A DNA stretch of 11,581 bases from an uncultured Bacillota bacterium (GTDB lineage Bacteria > Bacillota > Clostridia > Oscillospirales > Oscillospiraceae). Below are positions 1-6,541 of the stretch, piece after piece; position 1 is the first letter of the stretch, and each line of letters begins with the position of its first letter. The notes under the pieces were generated by a model. It worked only from the letters and a program-made list of their open reading frames with translations, ran no database searches and was not told the DNA's origin. The DNA is taken from the NCBI GenBank assembly GCA_947383275.1, contig CANDCW010000074.1, positions 1 to 11,581 on the forward strand, in the 5' to 3' direction. The position numbers and the translations under genes were made by a program.

Positions 1-161
1 TGGTCATCCACGACACCGGCGCCCACGGCCACGCCATGGGCTACCAGTACAACGGGCGGCTGCGCTCGGCCGAGGTTTTGCTCCAGGAGGACGGCTCCAC
101 CCGCCTCATCCGCCGGGCAGAGACCCCTGAGGACTACTTTGCCACGGCGGTCTGGGATTAA
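1..161 (+). CDS. lysA: Diaminopimelate decarboxylase, C-terminal end (partial)
   Basis: The reading frame is open from the window edge (first full codon at base 3) to a TAA at 159-161, giving the last 52 residues of a protein whose start lies outside. The segment HDTGAHGHAMGYQYNG followed by LRSAEVLL and a C-terminal RRAETPEDYF is the typical end of LysA, the PLP-dependent fold-III decarboxylase that turns meso-diaminopimelate into L-lysine in the cytoplasm. The Tyr-bearing GYQYNG stretch is the conserved region near the substrate and cofactor pocket. The stop codon overlaps the stop of the convergent gene at 158-418, and no terminator hairpin separates them. Identification rests on recalled family signatures; with only the tail visible, nothing can be said about regulation or the upstream operon. 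Confidence 0.88.
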   Translation, partial: VIHDTGAHGHAMGYQYNGRLRSAEVLLQEDGSTRLIRRAETPEDYFATAVWD

Positions 162-418
162 CGCGTTAAGGCGTTCAGCTCCCGGGCGAGGCCCAGCGCC
201 GCCTGGAAAAGATATTCATTTTTGACGCTTTCCCGGAAGCTCATTTCATCAATCAGGCAGCTCAGTTCCCTTTGCCGCTCCGCGTCCGGGCACTTCAGGA
301 TGCGTTCCTGCTGTAATTTTATGCTGTGGCTATACTCTTCGTATTCCTTATCCGCATACAAGCTCCCCAAACGGCGGGCGCACACAAACTCATACAAGCA
401 TCTCGTCAGGTCATCCAT
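158..418 (-). CDS. Small helical protein of unknown function
   Basis: This 86-residue protein is on the minus strand. The reading frame extends upstream to 457, but I chose the ATG at 418 because a GGAGG (complement of 426-430) sits 7 bases before it; the extra 13 codons have no such signal. The sequence is rich in Glu, Leu, Arg and Tyr, with no signal peptide, membrane segment or Cys-metal motif, and is predicted by eye to be mostly helical. The pattern LYxF near the start, a central EYEEY, and FxxALGLAREL near the end loosely recalls small Firmicutes proteins grouped as DUF6809, often found beside Xre-type regulators; this likeness is weak. It is divergent from the Xre gene at 473, sharing a 54-base gap with a palindrome, so both may answer to that repressor. 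The function is unknown. Confidence 0.6.
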   Translation of the reverse strand: MDDLTRCLYEFVCARRLGSLYADKEYEEYSHSIKLQQERILKCPDAERQRELSCLIDEMSFRESVKNEYLFQAALGLARELNALTR

Positions 419-436
419 TGTGATACCTCCAATCGT

Positions 437-450
437 GTCCCGAACGGGAC
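437..450. promoter_or_regulatory. Candidate operator palindrome between divergent genes
   Basis: GTCCCG-AA-CGGGAC is a perfect 6-bp inverted repeat with a 2-base centre, lying in the 54-base gap between the small minus-strand gene (start 418) and the Xre-type repressor gene (start 473). Its size and placement fit a binding site for a dimeric Cro/CI-like protein, so it may be the autoregulatory operator. TTGTCA on the plus strand (451-456) and TTGACA on the minus strand (complement of 452-457) abut it, but neither is followed by a good -10 at normal spacing, so I could not fix a promoter. The operator role is inferred. Confidence 0.45.
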
Positions 451-472
451 TTGTCAAGAGGGTAAATGAAAA

Positions 473-694
473 ATGTTAAAGTTATCTGAACGGCTTCAAG
501 CTTTGCGAAAAGAGCATCATCTCTCTCAAGAGAAATTTGCTGTCGAAGTGGGGATCGGTTTTACCACCTATCGCCGGTATGAGAACGGGAAGCGGGAACC
601 CACTGCCTCTGTTTTGGTTCAAATCGCGGACTTTTACGGCGTATCCCTGGACTATCTGGTGGGGCGGTCGGGGCATCGCGAGGTGATCCTATGA
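473..694 (+). CDS. Xre/Cro-family helix-turn-helix transcriptional regulator
   Basis: The 73-residue protein is almost entirely one HTH_3 (Cro/C1) DNA-binding domain: SERLQALRKEHHLSQEKFA (helices 1-2), VGIGFTTYRRYENGKREP (recognition helix and the usual YENGKR turn), and LVQIADFYGVSLDYLVGR (helices 4-5). There is no sensor domain, so it probably acts as a small dimeric repressor. The ATG at 473 is preceded by a purine-rich AAGAGGG at 456-462. Its TGA (692-694) overlaps the lrgA ATG (691-693), so it is translationally coupled to lrgA and is most likely its local regulator. The palindrome at 437-450 is the obvious candidate operator, which would make the operon self-controlled. Family assignment is firm; the target and the signal are inferred. 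A Xre regulator is unusual here, because lrgAB is classically controlled by LytSR or CidR. Confidence 0.88.
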   Translation: MLKLSERLQALRKEHHLSQEKFAVEVGIGFTTYRRYENGKREPTASVLVQIADFYGVSLDYLVGRSGHREVIL

Positions 695-1053
695 ACATCA
701 TGGCGGAAGCGGCCATCATCTTTGGCGTCTGCCTGGCCTCAGAGGGACTGGCGGCCCTGATTCCGGTAGCCTTCCCGGCAAGTGTTATCGCTTTACTGCT
801 ATTGGTGCTGCTGCTTTTTACCAGAGTTGTCAAGCCGGAGCACATTCAGCGGCTCAGCGGCTTTCTGGTGGCCAACATGGCGTTCTTTTTCCTGCCCTCC
901 TGCGTGGGGCTGATCGAGCACGCCCCGGTCATCCTGGGGCAGCTCCTTCCCTTTCTGCTTATCAGCTTCCTGACCACGCCGCTGGTCTATTTTGTTACCG
1001 CCCGGTGCGTCCAATGGCTCATCCGGAGAAAGAAGGCCCGTCGCCATGGTTGA
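691..1053 (+). CDS. lrgA: CidA/LrgA family holin-like membrane protein
   Basis: This 120-residue, very hydrophobic protein has about four membrane segments (roughly residues 4-23, 27-46, 57-79 and 83-106) and a short basic tail (RRKKARRHG). The P-A-S-V-I motif after the first segment, a V-K-P-E-H-I turn and the FFFLPSCVGLI segment are typical of the LrgA/CidA/YohJ family. These proteins work with an LrgB/CidB partner in the cytoplasmic membrane; they have been tied to control of murein hydrolase activity and autolysis in staphylococci, and a Bacillus pair (PftAB) is a pyruvate transporter. The start at 691 has GAGGTGAT at 680-687; the ATG at 700 is too far from it. It overlaps the Xre gene by 4 bases and lrgB by 8, so the three genes form one coupled operon. 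CidA and LrgA cannot be told apart from sequence alone. Confidence 0.85.
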   Translation: MNIMAEAAIIFGVCLASEGLAALIPVAFPASVIALLLLVLLLFTRVVKPEHIQRLSGFLVANMAFFFLPSCVGLIEHAPVILGQLLPFLLISFLTTPLVYFVTARCVQWLIRRKKARRHG

Positions 1054-1726
1054 TGTAATCCTCACCTCCCCCTTTTTCGGCCTAACTCTCTCCGCTGCCG
1101 CCTGGTGCGCCGGCTGCTGGCTGCAAAAAAAATCGGGCCTGCTGCTTTGCAACCCCCTGCTCATCGCCGTGGCGCTGATTATCGCCGTGCTGGCCGTCTT
1201 TCGCATTCCCTACGCTTCCTACTCCGCCGGCGGCGATTTGATCAAAATCATGCTGGGCCCCGTCACCGCAGTGCTGGCCCTGAACATCTACAACCAGCGC
1301 GCCACCCTGAAGGAGAACTTCCTCCCGGTGCTGGCCGGCTGTCTGGCGGGCTGCCTCACCAGCGTGGGCAGCACTTTGGCCCTGTGCAGGCTGTTCCATG
1401 TGGACGAAGCCCTTACCGCCTCCCTGATGCCCAAGAGCGTCACTACCGCCATCGCCATGGGCATTGCCGAGAGCCACGGCGGTGTAGCCGGCATCGCGGC
1501 CGCGGCCGTCATGGTGGCCGGCATCACCGGCGCGGTATTCGCCCCCCTGTTTGCCAAACTGTTCCACATCGCCGAGCCCGTGGCCGAGGGGCTGGCCATT
1601 GGCGCGTGCAGCCACGCCCTGGGCACCACCCGCGCCATCGAAATCGGCCCCGTCCAGGGGGCCATGAGCTCCATTGCCATCTGCGTCTGCGGGATTATAA
1701 CATCAATCCTGGCCCTGTTTCTATAA
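1046..1726 (+). CDS. lrgB: LrgB/CidB/YohK family membrane protein
   Basis: This is a 226-residue polytopic membrane protein. I chose the ATG at 1046, inside the end of lrgA, because it gives the family's usual length and N-terminus (MVDVILTSPFFGLTL) and has a GAGAAAGAAGG purine stretch just upstream; the frame is open further up but that part is lrgA in another frame. Family hallmarks are LGPVTAVLALNIYNQ (about residues 71-85), MPKSVTTAIAMGI (about 130-142) and GACSHALGTTRAIEIG (about 192-207) followed by GAMSS. LrgB partners LrgA in a membrane complex associated with murein hydrolase control, cell death and export or uptake of small metabolites such as pyruvate. A strong terminator begins at its stop codon, closing the xre-lrgA-lrgB operon. 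The protein looks intact. Confidence 0.9.
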   Translation: MVDVILTSPFFGLTLSAAAWCAGCWLQKKSGLLLCNPLLIAVALIIAVLAVFRIPYASYSAGGDLIKIMLGPVTAVLALNIYNQRATLKENFLPVLAGCLAGCLTSVGSTLALCRLFHVDEALTASLMPKSVTTAIAMGIAESHGGVAGIAAAAVMVAGITGAVFAPLFAKLFHIAEPVAEGLAIGACSHALGTTRAIEIGPVQGAMSSIAICVCGIITSILALFL

Positions 1727-1763
1727 AAAAGCCGCACAGAGGCAGATCCCTGTGCGGCTTTTT
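1726..1763. terminator. Bidirectional Rho-independent terminator
   Basis: GCCGCACAG (1731-1739) pairs perfectly with CTGTGCGGC (1750-1758) around a 10-base loop. It is preceded by an A-run (1725-1730) and followed by five T (1759-1763), so both strands carry a GC-rich stem followed by a U-run. It lies in the 63-base gap between the convergent lrgB (ends 1726) and hemerythrin-receiver gene (ends 1790) and should end transcription from both sides. Confidence 0.92.
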
Positions 1764-1789
1764 GGCGGTTGACCCCGCGCTCCGGCGCG

Positions 1790-3160
1790 TCACCGCTTTC
1801 GTTTTTCAAAAAACGCGTTTATCTTTTCCTTGATCTCCTCCGGCTTGAGGTACTTCAGCAGGTAGCCCGCCGGCCTGAGGGCCAGCAGCCTTTTTACAAG
1901 CTCCGGGTCGCTCCGTCCGGTGAGGAAAACCACCGGAATATCGGCAAAGGACTTTTCAGAGCGGAGCATCTCCAAGGTCTGCTGCCCGTTGCAGACGGGC
2001 ATCTCGTAGTCCAGCAAAACAAGATCGGGCCGGTTCAGGGTGATGGAACGGATTGCGGCAACGCCGGACTCCGCCAGGGAGACCTGATAATCCTCACCCA
2101 GCAAATGATTCATGCTCTGCCGTATGGTCATGGAGTCATCCACAACGAGAATTTTAGGACGGCTGTCGGCCTCCTCCTCCGCCTCCTGCTCCTTCCGGCT
2201 GGCCAGGTACTTCTCCACCTCGGTCATGGCATTTTCGGGCTCGATGGGAACTCCAATTCCCTTTTGCAGCAGATGGGGCGCAAAGACACAATAGGCAAAA
2301 TAGCCCGCGCCCCCCGTGTTGAACAGCAGGCTGACCTGCAGCCTTTCCCGCTCAAATACTTTGCTGAACTGCTGGTAGGACAGGAGGTTTTCTTCCTTCA
2401 GCTCGTATTCGCCGTCGGTTTGGAACTGCTCCATGACGCGCCCTACAAACTGCTTGGCCGTAAAGCGGGCGGCGTTTACCAGCATAGTGTCCAGCTTGTT
2501 CGTCTTAAAGCCCAGGATTTTCCCCACCGTATTAATCAGCAGCTTTTCCTCAAATATCAGAATGATCTCCTGCCGCTTCTCATCCTGATTCGAGCCGTAA
2601 ATCAGGCGGTAATATACGCCGTTCCCAAACTTCTCCCCGCCATAGACGTCGCTGATCACGGTGGATTCCAGGCGGAACATACCAAACAGCGTCTGAACGA
2701 TGATTTTTTTCATCGCCGTCACTTCTTCGCCCGACAGCAGGCCCGTCCACAGGCTTTCATGCCCCTTCGTAATGGCCTGATCCTCCGTCAGCGTGTGCCC
2801 GATCAGCCACCCGGTACAGACCCCCAGGAAGTGCTCCACGGCATCCGGCGCATAATTTGTCCGCTCCAGCTCCTGTTCCAGCGCCGGAAGCGTGTTTTCC
2901 TGAAAGCTTCTGTGAATGCGCTGATGCCGCTTCAGTCCCTCGTAGCCAATGGAAGCCATGTACGCTTCTTCATCAGTGAAGTGCTTAACCGTGTGCCCCC
3001 TGAAATACTTGATGCCCTCCTGGCACGTCCACTGGCTGTCCTTCTCCTCTTGCCTGAAACGAAACAGCTTATTAACAATCCTGAACAGCCGTTGATGCTC
3101 CGAATCAATGCTGTCCACCCCGATGTTAAATTCGTCCTTCCATTCTATCTGGGCCTCCAT
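1790..3160 (-). CDS. Bacteriohemerythrin + CheX-like + receiver domain fusion protein
   Basis: This 456-residue cytoplasmic protein has three parts. Residues 1-130 form a hemerythrin domain (WKDEFNIGVDSIDSEHQRLF) with all seven expected diiron ligands: His22, His60/Glu64 (HxxxE), His79/His83 (HxxxH) and His122/Asp127 (HxxxxD). Such domains bind O2 or sense redox state. Residues about 145-310 resemble CheC/CheX-type phosphatase folds, but the catalytic ExxN is replaced (Phe233-Thr-Ala-Lys236 by my alignment). An acidic linker (323-332) leads to a receiver domain with Asp341/Asp342, phosphoacceptor Asp384, Thr414 and Lys436. I chose the ATG at 3160 over an upstream one at 3229 because AGGAGG (complement of 3168-3173) sits 7 bases before it and the extra 23 residues are low-complexity Gly/Arg. 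It has its own promoter and ends at the shared terminator. It is likely a sensor-adaptor coupling oxygen or redox to phospho-signalling; the output partner is unknown. Confidence 0.85.
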   Translation of the reverse strand: MEAQIEWKDEFNIGVDSIDSEHQRLFRIVNKLFRFRQEEKDSQWTCQEGIKYFRGHTVKHFTDEEAYMASIGYEGLKRHQRIHRSFQENTLPALEQELERTNYAPDAVEHFLGVCTGWLIGHTLTEDQAITKGHESLWTGLLSGEEVTAMKKIIVQTLFGMFRLESTVISDVYGGEKFGNGVYYRLIYGSNQDEKRQEIILIFEEKLLINTVGKILGFKTNKLDTMLVNAARFTAKQFVGRVMEQFQTDGEYELKEENLLSYQQFSKVFERERLQVSLLFNTGGAGYFAYCVFAPHLLQKGIGVPIEPENAMTEVEKYLASRKEQEAEEEADSRPKILVVDDSMTIRQSMNHLLGEDYQVSLAESGVAAIRSITLNRPDLVLLDYEMPVCNGQQTLEMLRSEKSFADIPVVFLTGRSDPELVKRLLALRPAGYLLKYLKPEEIKEKINAFFEKRKR

Positions 3161-3231
3161 ATGCACTCCTCCTCTTCCGCCTGCGGACGTATGCCCCCCG
3201 CCGCTCCGGCGCCTTGATTCTCCTTCCATCG

Positions 3232-3260
3232 ATTATATAAGATTGTCCGGGAAAACGCAA
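3232..3260 (-). promoter_or_regulatory. Sigma-A type promoter for the hemerythrin-receiver gene
   Basis: On the minus strand, TTGCGT (3255-3260) and a perfect TATAAT (3232-3237) are 17 bases apart. The predicted start, near 3225, leaves a 5' leader of about 65 bases before the ATG at 3160. This separates the gene from the upstream exporter pair, although read-through from those genes is possible because no good terminator is seen between 3160 and 3330. Confidence 0.65.
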
Positions 3261-3329
3261 GGGCATCTTACAGTATTTTACCGCCCGCTCTTCCGCCAGG
3301 ATCGCTTTTCCTTCTCAACGCAGCGGGCG

Positions 3330-3782
3330 CTATCCCGGTCTCTGGGGGCGGTGCAGATGCGGATAAAGGGCCCGGAATAAAGAGGAGGTCATCATGGCGC
3401 CTACCGCCAGCGACGCGGCCATTCCAAAGGTATGGAGCAGGGTGTCCAGAAACATCTGGATGTCTCCCGCGACACAGTAGCTCATGGCGTAATAGATGCC
3501 TCCGCCGGGCACCAGGGGCAGCAGCGCCACCAATAGGTATCCGGTAACCGGGCAGCGGCGCAGGCGGGCCATCACCTCGGAAAACACCCCAATTGCCGCG
3601 GCAGACAGAAAGGCCGCGAAAATGGTACTCCCCCCCAGCAGATAAACCAGCCAGCCCAGAGCCCCGCCCACCCCGCAAATCAGCTTACCCACGCCATGGA
3701 TGTTAAACACCAGAGTAAAGCCCACGCAGGCCAGGAACGCACACAGGCAGGGCAGCATATAGTTGGACCAAATCGCACTCAT
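3330..3782 (-). CDS. Threonine/serine exporter family, YjjB-like (ThrE_2) subunit
   Basis: This 150-residue protein is nearly all membrane. It has four to five hydrophobic segments (about residues 7-27, 33-52, 54-72, 80-97 and 115-138), an RLRRCPVTGYL loop, then a LVALLPLVPGGGIYYAM segment. The L-V-P-G-G motif is the hallmark of the ThrE C-terminal half that occurs as a separate YjjB-type (DUF3815) protein. It pairs with the YjjP-like gene 12 bases upstream; together they make up the length of a one-piece ThrE exporter. YjjPB of E. coli has been described as a succinate exporter, so amino-acid or dicarboxylate export are both possible. The start at 3782 has GAGGGAGG about 6 bases upstream, overlapping the stop of the previous gene, so the two are translationally coupled. 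The last residues are Pro/Arg/His-rich. The substrate cannot be told from sequence. Confidence 0.85.
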   Translation of the reverse strand: MSAIWSNYMLPCLCAFLACVGFTLVFNIHGVGKLICGVGGALGWLVYLLGGSTIFAAFLSAAAIGVFSEVMARLRRCPVTGYLLVALLPLVPGGGIYYAMSYCVAGDIQMFLDTLLHTFGMAASLAVGAMMTSSLFRALYPHLHRPQRPG

Positions 3783-3794
3783 AAGGCGCCTCCC

Positions 3795-4556
3795 TCAAAG
3801 AATCCCGCCGATGGCCAGCCCCACAGCCGAACCGATGGCAATGGCGGCCGCCGTCAGAATAGAATCGGCGGCCCGACTCAGGCCGGAGACAATATCCCCG
3901 GCCATAATTTCCCGCATGGCGTTGGTCAGGGCCACGCCGGGAACCAGCACCATAAGTACGCTGATGGTCACGGTGTCCACACTCTGCCCCAGGCCCAGCC
4001 GCACCTGCATCAACGACAGGAGAGAGGCCACAGCGCTGCAAATGGCGGTCCGGAAAAAGCTGTTGGTGCCAATGATCCTGCGCCCATACAGCAGGCAAAC
4101 GCCCACCCCCAGGCCGCCAACCAGGGCGCTGAGCATGTCCGCAGCCCCGCCGCCAAACAGAGGGGCGAAAAAAGCGGGGGCGATTCCGTAACCCAGGAGC
4201 ACCTGCCAGGGGGTGTACTGCCGCGTTTGGTCCGACAGGGCGGACAGCGCCGCCTGGGCCTCTTCCACAAGCGGGGGGCGGACGCAGAGCTGGCGGCACA
4301 GCTCGTTGCACCGCTCCAGCAGCTCAATGTCCGTGCCGTGGCTCCCGATCCTGCGCATCCTGGTAACAGGGTGTCCCTCCGGGGTTGTAATACTTACAAT
4401 GACACAGTTTGGAATGGCGAATACCTCCGGGGATTCCAGACCGTAAGCCTGGAGCAGCCGGCGCACCGACTCCTCCACCCGGTAAATTTCCGCGCCGCTG
4501 GACATCAGTTTGCACCCCAGCTCTACGGAGATATTCAGCAGCTTATCGTAATCCAT
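3795..4556 (-). CDS. Threonine/serine exporter family, YjjP-like (ThrE_1, DUF1212) subunit
   Basis: This 253-residue membrane protein has a soluble N-terminal part carrying the ThrE signature ELGCKLMSSGAEIYRVE (about residues 12-28), then FAIPNCVIVSI, followed by about five membrane segments from residue 120 on, including LVPGVALTNAMREIMAGD (about 205-222), the conserved PG-TN-RE-GD motif of the family. It is the partner of the YjjB-like gene 12 bases downstream and should form one exporter for threonine/serine or small dicarboxylates. Two adjacent starts are possible, GTG at 4559 and ATG at 4556; AAGGAG (complement of 4566-4571) is 6 and 9 bases from them, and I prefer ATG. A promoter is proposed at 4607-4636. 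The protein seems complete. Confidence 0.87.
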   Translation of the reverse strand: MDYDKLLNISVELGCKLMSSGAEIYRVEESVRRLLQAYGLESPEVFAIPNCVIVSITTPEGHPVTRMRRIGSHGTDIELLERCNELCRQLCVRPPLVEEAQAALSALSDQTRQYTPWQVLLGYGIAPAFFAPLFGGGAADMLSALVGGLGVGVCLLYGRRIIGTNSFFRTAICSAVASLLSLMQVRLGLGQSVDTVTISVLMVLVPGVALTNAMREIMAGDIVSGLSRAADSILTAAAIAIGSAVGLAIGGIL

Positions 4557-4606
4557 CACGGCATGCTCCTTATTTCGGTGTGACGGCGCCCTATAAGCGC
4601 CGGCCT

Positions 4607-4636
4607 ATTTTAACATATACCGCCGGCTTTTGTCCA
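4607..4636 (-). promoter_or_regulatory. Sigma-A type promoter for the ThrE-type exporter pair
   Basis: On the minus strand, TGGACA (4631-4636, five of six consensus bases) and TAAAAT (4607-4612, five of six) are 18 bases apart. Transcription would begin near 4600, about 45 bases before the ATG at 4556. It is divergent from the FapA promoter at 4706-4734. Confidence 0.5.
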
Positions 4637-4705
4637 GCGGTGCCCTGTCGCTTTTCCGCCAATTCCCCATACGCGATAAAAGTAACCCGTCCGTATAAAA
4701 TCTAT

Positions 4706-4734
4706 TTGCCTTAACCAACACTCTCTGGTAAAAT
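4706..4734 (+). promoter_or_regulatory. Sigma-A type promoter for the fapA-cheX-cheY genes
   Basis: TTGCCT (4706-4711) and TAAAAT (4729-4734) are 17 bases apart in an AT-rich stretch just upstream of the FapA-like gene; an overlapping TATAAG lies at 4734-4739. The start would be near 4741, giving a leader of about 40 bases. I see no c-di-GMP riboswitch or sigma-28 type motif here. Confidence 0.5.
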
Positions 4735-4780
4735 ATAAGCAAAGGAAAATAGCCCCTCAGCGCAGAGAAAGGAGTGCAGT

Positions 4781-6493
4781 ATGGAATTCAAAAACTCGTT
4801 CTTGTCCTGGCTGTTTGGCGCGAGGTCTGACGAACCTGAAGAAATAGAGGAGCAGCTTTCCGCTCAGTCTCAGGAGCAGCCGGAAGCGCAGCCGCCCGAC
4901 TGCCCTCCTCTGTACTCGCTGGATCTGGCGCAAAGCCACGCCATCTTTAAGCTGTGGACAGTCTACAGCGAGCAGACGGGCTGGAAACCCAAGCCGAAGC
5001 TGGCCTTTGAGGGGATCCCCGACCTGCTCATGGACGACGTGACGGCCAAGGCGGAGCTGCTCCGCCTGCAAATGGTTGTCAACTCCACGGCTAACGGGCG
5101 TTTTGAACAGCTCCGAAAAGTGGAAAAGCGGGGGGAAGAACAGTCCTCTCTGCCCGACCTGGACGCCCAGGTGGCCGTCTTCCTGTCCAAAGACAACCTG
5201 ACCGCCTGGCTGCTGGCCTATCCGCCGGTGGGAGATGGCAGGGAGCTGGACCGGGAAGCGCTGGACCGGGAGCTTGCCAAACAGCAAGTGCGCTTTGGCA
5301 TAGATGAGGAGCTGCTGGAGGCTCTGCCCCAAAATCCGGAGCGCTACTTCCGGCTTTTCCTGGCGGCTCAGGGAAGAGCCGCTGTCAATGGAGTTGACGG
5401 GCGGGTGATAGACCTATTTCCCCGCACCGAGGAGCGGAAGCTGACGGTAGATGAAAATAACCGTGTGGACTACACCAATCTGGACTTCATCCACAACGTA
5501 GAAAAGGGCGGCGTGATCTGCCGCATCGTCCCGCCCACACAGGGAGAACCGGGCAGAACGGTCCAGGATCAAGCGGTTCCGGCCAAAGCCGGCAAGCCCG
5601 CCTCCGTCCCGAAAGGGCGCAATACCGCCGTCTCTGAGGACGGGCAGTCTCTGGTGTCCACCATCACCGGGCATGTGGAGTTCAGCGGCCGCACGTTTCA
5701 GGTCAAGCCCGTGCTGGATATTCCGGGGAATGTGGACTTCTCTGTGGGGAACATCAATTTTTTGGGCGACGTCTGCATCCACGGCGACATTTGCAGCGGG
5801 TTTACCGTCCGGGCCATGGGCAACATCACCGTGCAGGGCGTAGTGGAGGCTTGCACGGTAGAGGCGGGGCGGGACCTGGTAGTCGCCAGGGGCGTCCAGG
5901 GGGACAACCAAGCTGTCATCCGCGCCCAGCGGAGCGTCTTTGCCAAATATCTGGAAAACAGCTGCGTCTACGCCAAGATGGACCTGGAATCAGAATGCAT
6001 CATCAACTGCGACGTATACTGCGGCGGAGGCGTAACGGTGCGGTCAGGCCACAGTAAGATCATCGGCGGAAAGATCCACGCCGCCCACGAGGTCAAGGCG
6101 GGCGTGGTAGGCTCCAGGGTCGGCAACCGGACAGATATCGTCCTGGGCGGCCAGCCCTGCGAGGAATTTGATTTTGACCTGCTGACCAAGGAGGTCCAGG
6201 AGCTGGAAAGGACCCTGGAGCGGATAGACCGCCAGCCGGACAGCCCCTCCAAAATCAGCCGCATGGCCAAGCTGCGGATGCAGTTGACGCTGAACAAGGG
6301 CAAACTGGAGGAGATACGCAAGGACCGGGAGCAGCGGGTTGAGGAGCTCCAGGACCCGGGCGTGCGCCGCATGGAGTGCAGTACCGTCTTCCCTGGTACG
6401 GTACTGACCATCGGCGACGCAGTACACTGCTTTGATGACAAAGTTTCACCTTGCTCCGCCACACTGGCGGACGACGGAATCCATCTGATCTAA
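4781..6493 (+). CDS. FapA family (DUF342) beta-helix protein
   Basis: This 570-residue soluble protein has a well-placed AAAGGAG (4768-4774) 6 bases before the ATG. An acidic, Gln/Pro-rich N-terminal stretch (about 15-45) is followed by an alpha/beta region (about 45-225) that I do not recognise well. The typical FapA core starts with YTNLDFIHNV (about 231) and VPPTQGEPGRTV, and contains TGHVEFSGRTFQVKP. From about 308 to 450 there are short repeats (IPGNVDFSVGNINFLGDVCI, ITVQGVVEACTVEAGRDLVV, GGKIHAAHEVKAGVVGS) characteristic of a right-handed beta-helix. Residues about 465-525 form a charged coiled coil, followed by a small C-terminal domain. FapA in Vibrio links EIIA-Glc to polar flagellum assembly; many Firmicutes homologues have no assigned role. 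No flagellar gene is nearby; it heads a cheX-cheY-DGC-PilZ series, so a scaffold role for signalling is plausible but inferred. Confidence 0.85.
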   Translation: MEFKNSFLSWLFGARSDEPEEIEEQLSAQSQEQPEAQPPDCPPLYSLDLAQSHAIFKLWTVYSEQTGWKPKPKLAFEGIPDLLMDDVTAKAELLRLQMVVNSTANGRFEQLRKVEKRGEEQSSLPDLDAQVAVFLSKDNLTAWLLAYPPVGDGRELDREALDRELAKQQVRFGIDEELLEALPQNPERYFRLFLAAQGRAAVNGVDGRVIDLFPRTEERKLTVDENNRVDYTNLDFIHNVEKGGVICRIVPPTQGEPGRTVQDQAVPAKAGKPASVPKGRNTAVSEDGQSLVSTITGHVEFSGRTFQVKPVLDIPGNVDFSVGNINFLGDVCIHGDICSGFTVRAMGNITVQGVVEACTVEAGRDLVVARGVQGDNQAVIRAQRSVFAKYLENSCVYAKMDLESECIINCDVYCGGGVTVRSGHSKIIGGKIHAAHEVKAGVVGSRVGNRTDIVLGGQPCEEFDFDLLTKEVQELERTLERIDRQPDSPSKISRMAKLRMQLTLNKGKLEEIRKDREQRVEELQDPGVRRMECSTVFPGTVLTIGDAVHCFDDKVSPCSATLADDGIHLI

Positions 6494-6525
6494 GTTATAA
6501 CGCGCCCCAAGCGCAACCCATGTTT

Positions 6526-6535
6526 AAAAGGAGGG
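6526..6535 (+). promoter_or_regulatory. Strong ribosome binding site that fixes a TTG start
   Basis: AAAAGGAGGG lies exactly 6 bases before the TTG at 6542, whereas the first in-frame ATG, at 6554, is 18 bases away. The near-perfect Shine-Dalgarno therefore selects the TTG codon as the start of the CheX-like gene. Confidence 0.75.
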
Positions 6536-6541
6536 AATCCA

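Noticed and set aside
1769..3217. A 482-codon open frame on the plus strand
   Set aside because: It is the antisense shadow of the hemerythrin-CheX-receiver gene. Its product is Leu/Gln/Pro/Arg-rich without a domain, while the minus strand has all catalytic residues.
3282..3329. CGCCCGCT / AGCGGGCG inverted repeat after the YjjB-like gene
   Set aside because: An 8-bp stem with a 32-base loop and no T-run on the minus strand is a poor terminator, so I did not list it as one.
3696..4583. A 295-codon open frame on the plus strand
   Set aside because: It lies opposite the two ThrE-type exporter genes and reads as His/Gln/Ala/Pro low-complexity protein, typical of antisense frames in GC-rich DNA.
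4637..4780. Possible c-di-GMP riboswitch in front of fapA, or at 7417-7571 in front of the cyclase
   Set aside because: Neither leader is long enough after the predicted start, nor shows the conserved three-way or pseudoknot core of the known classes.
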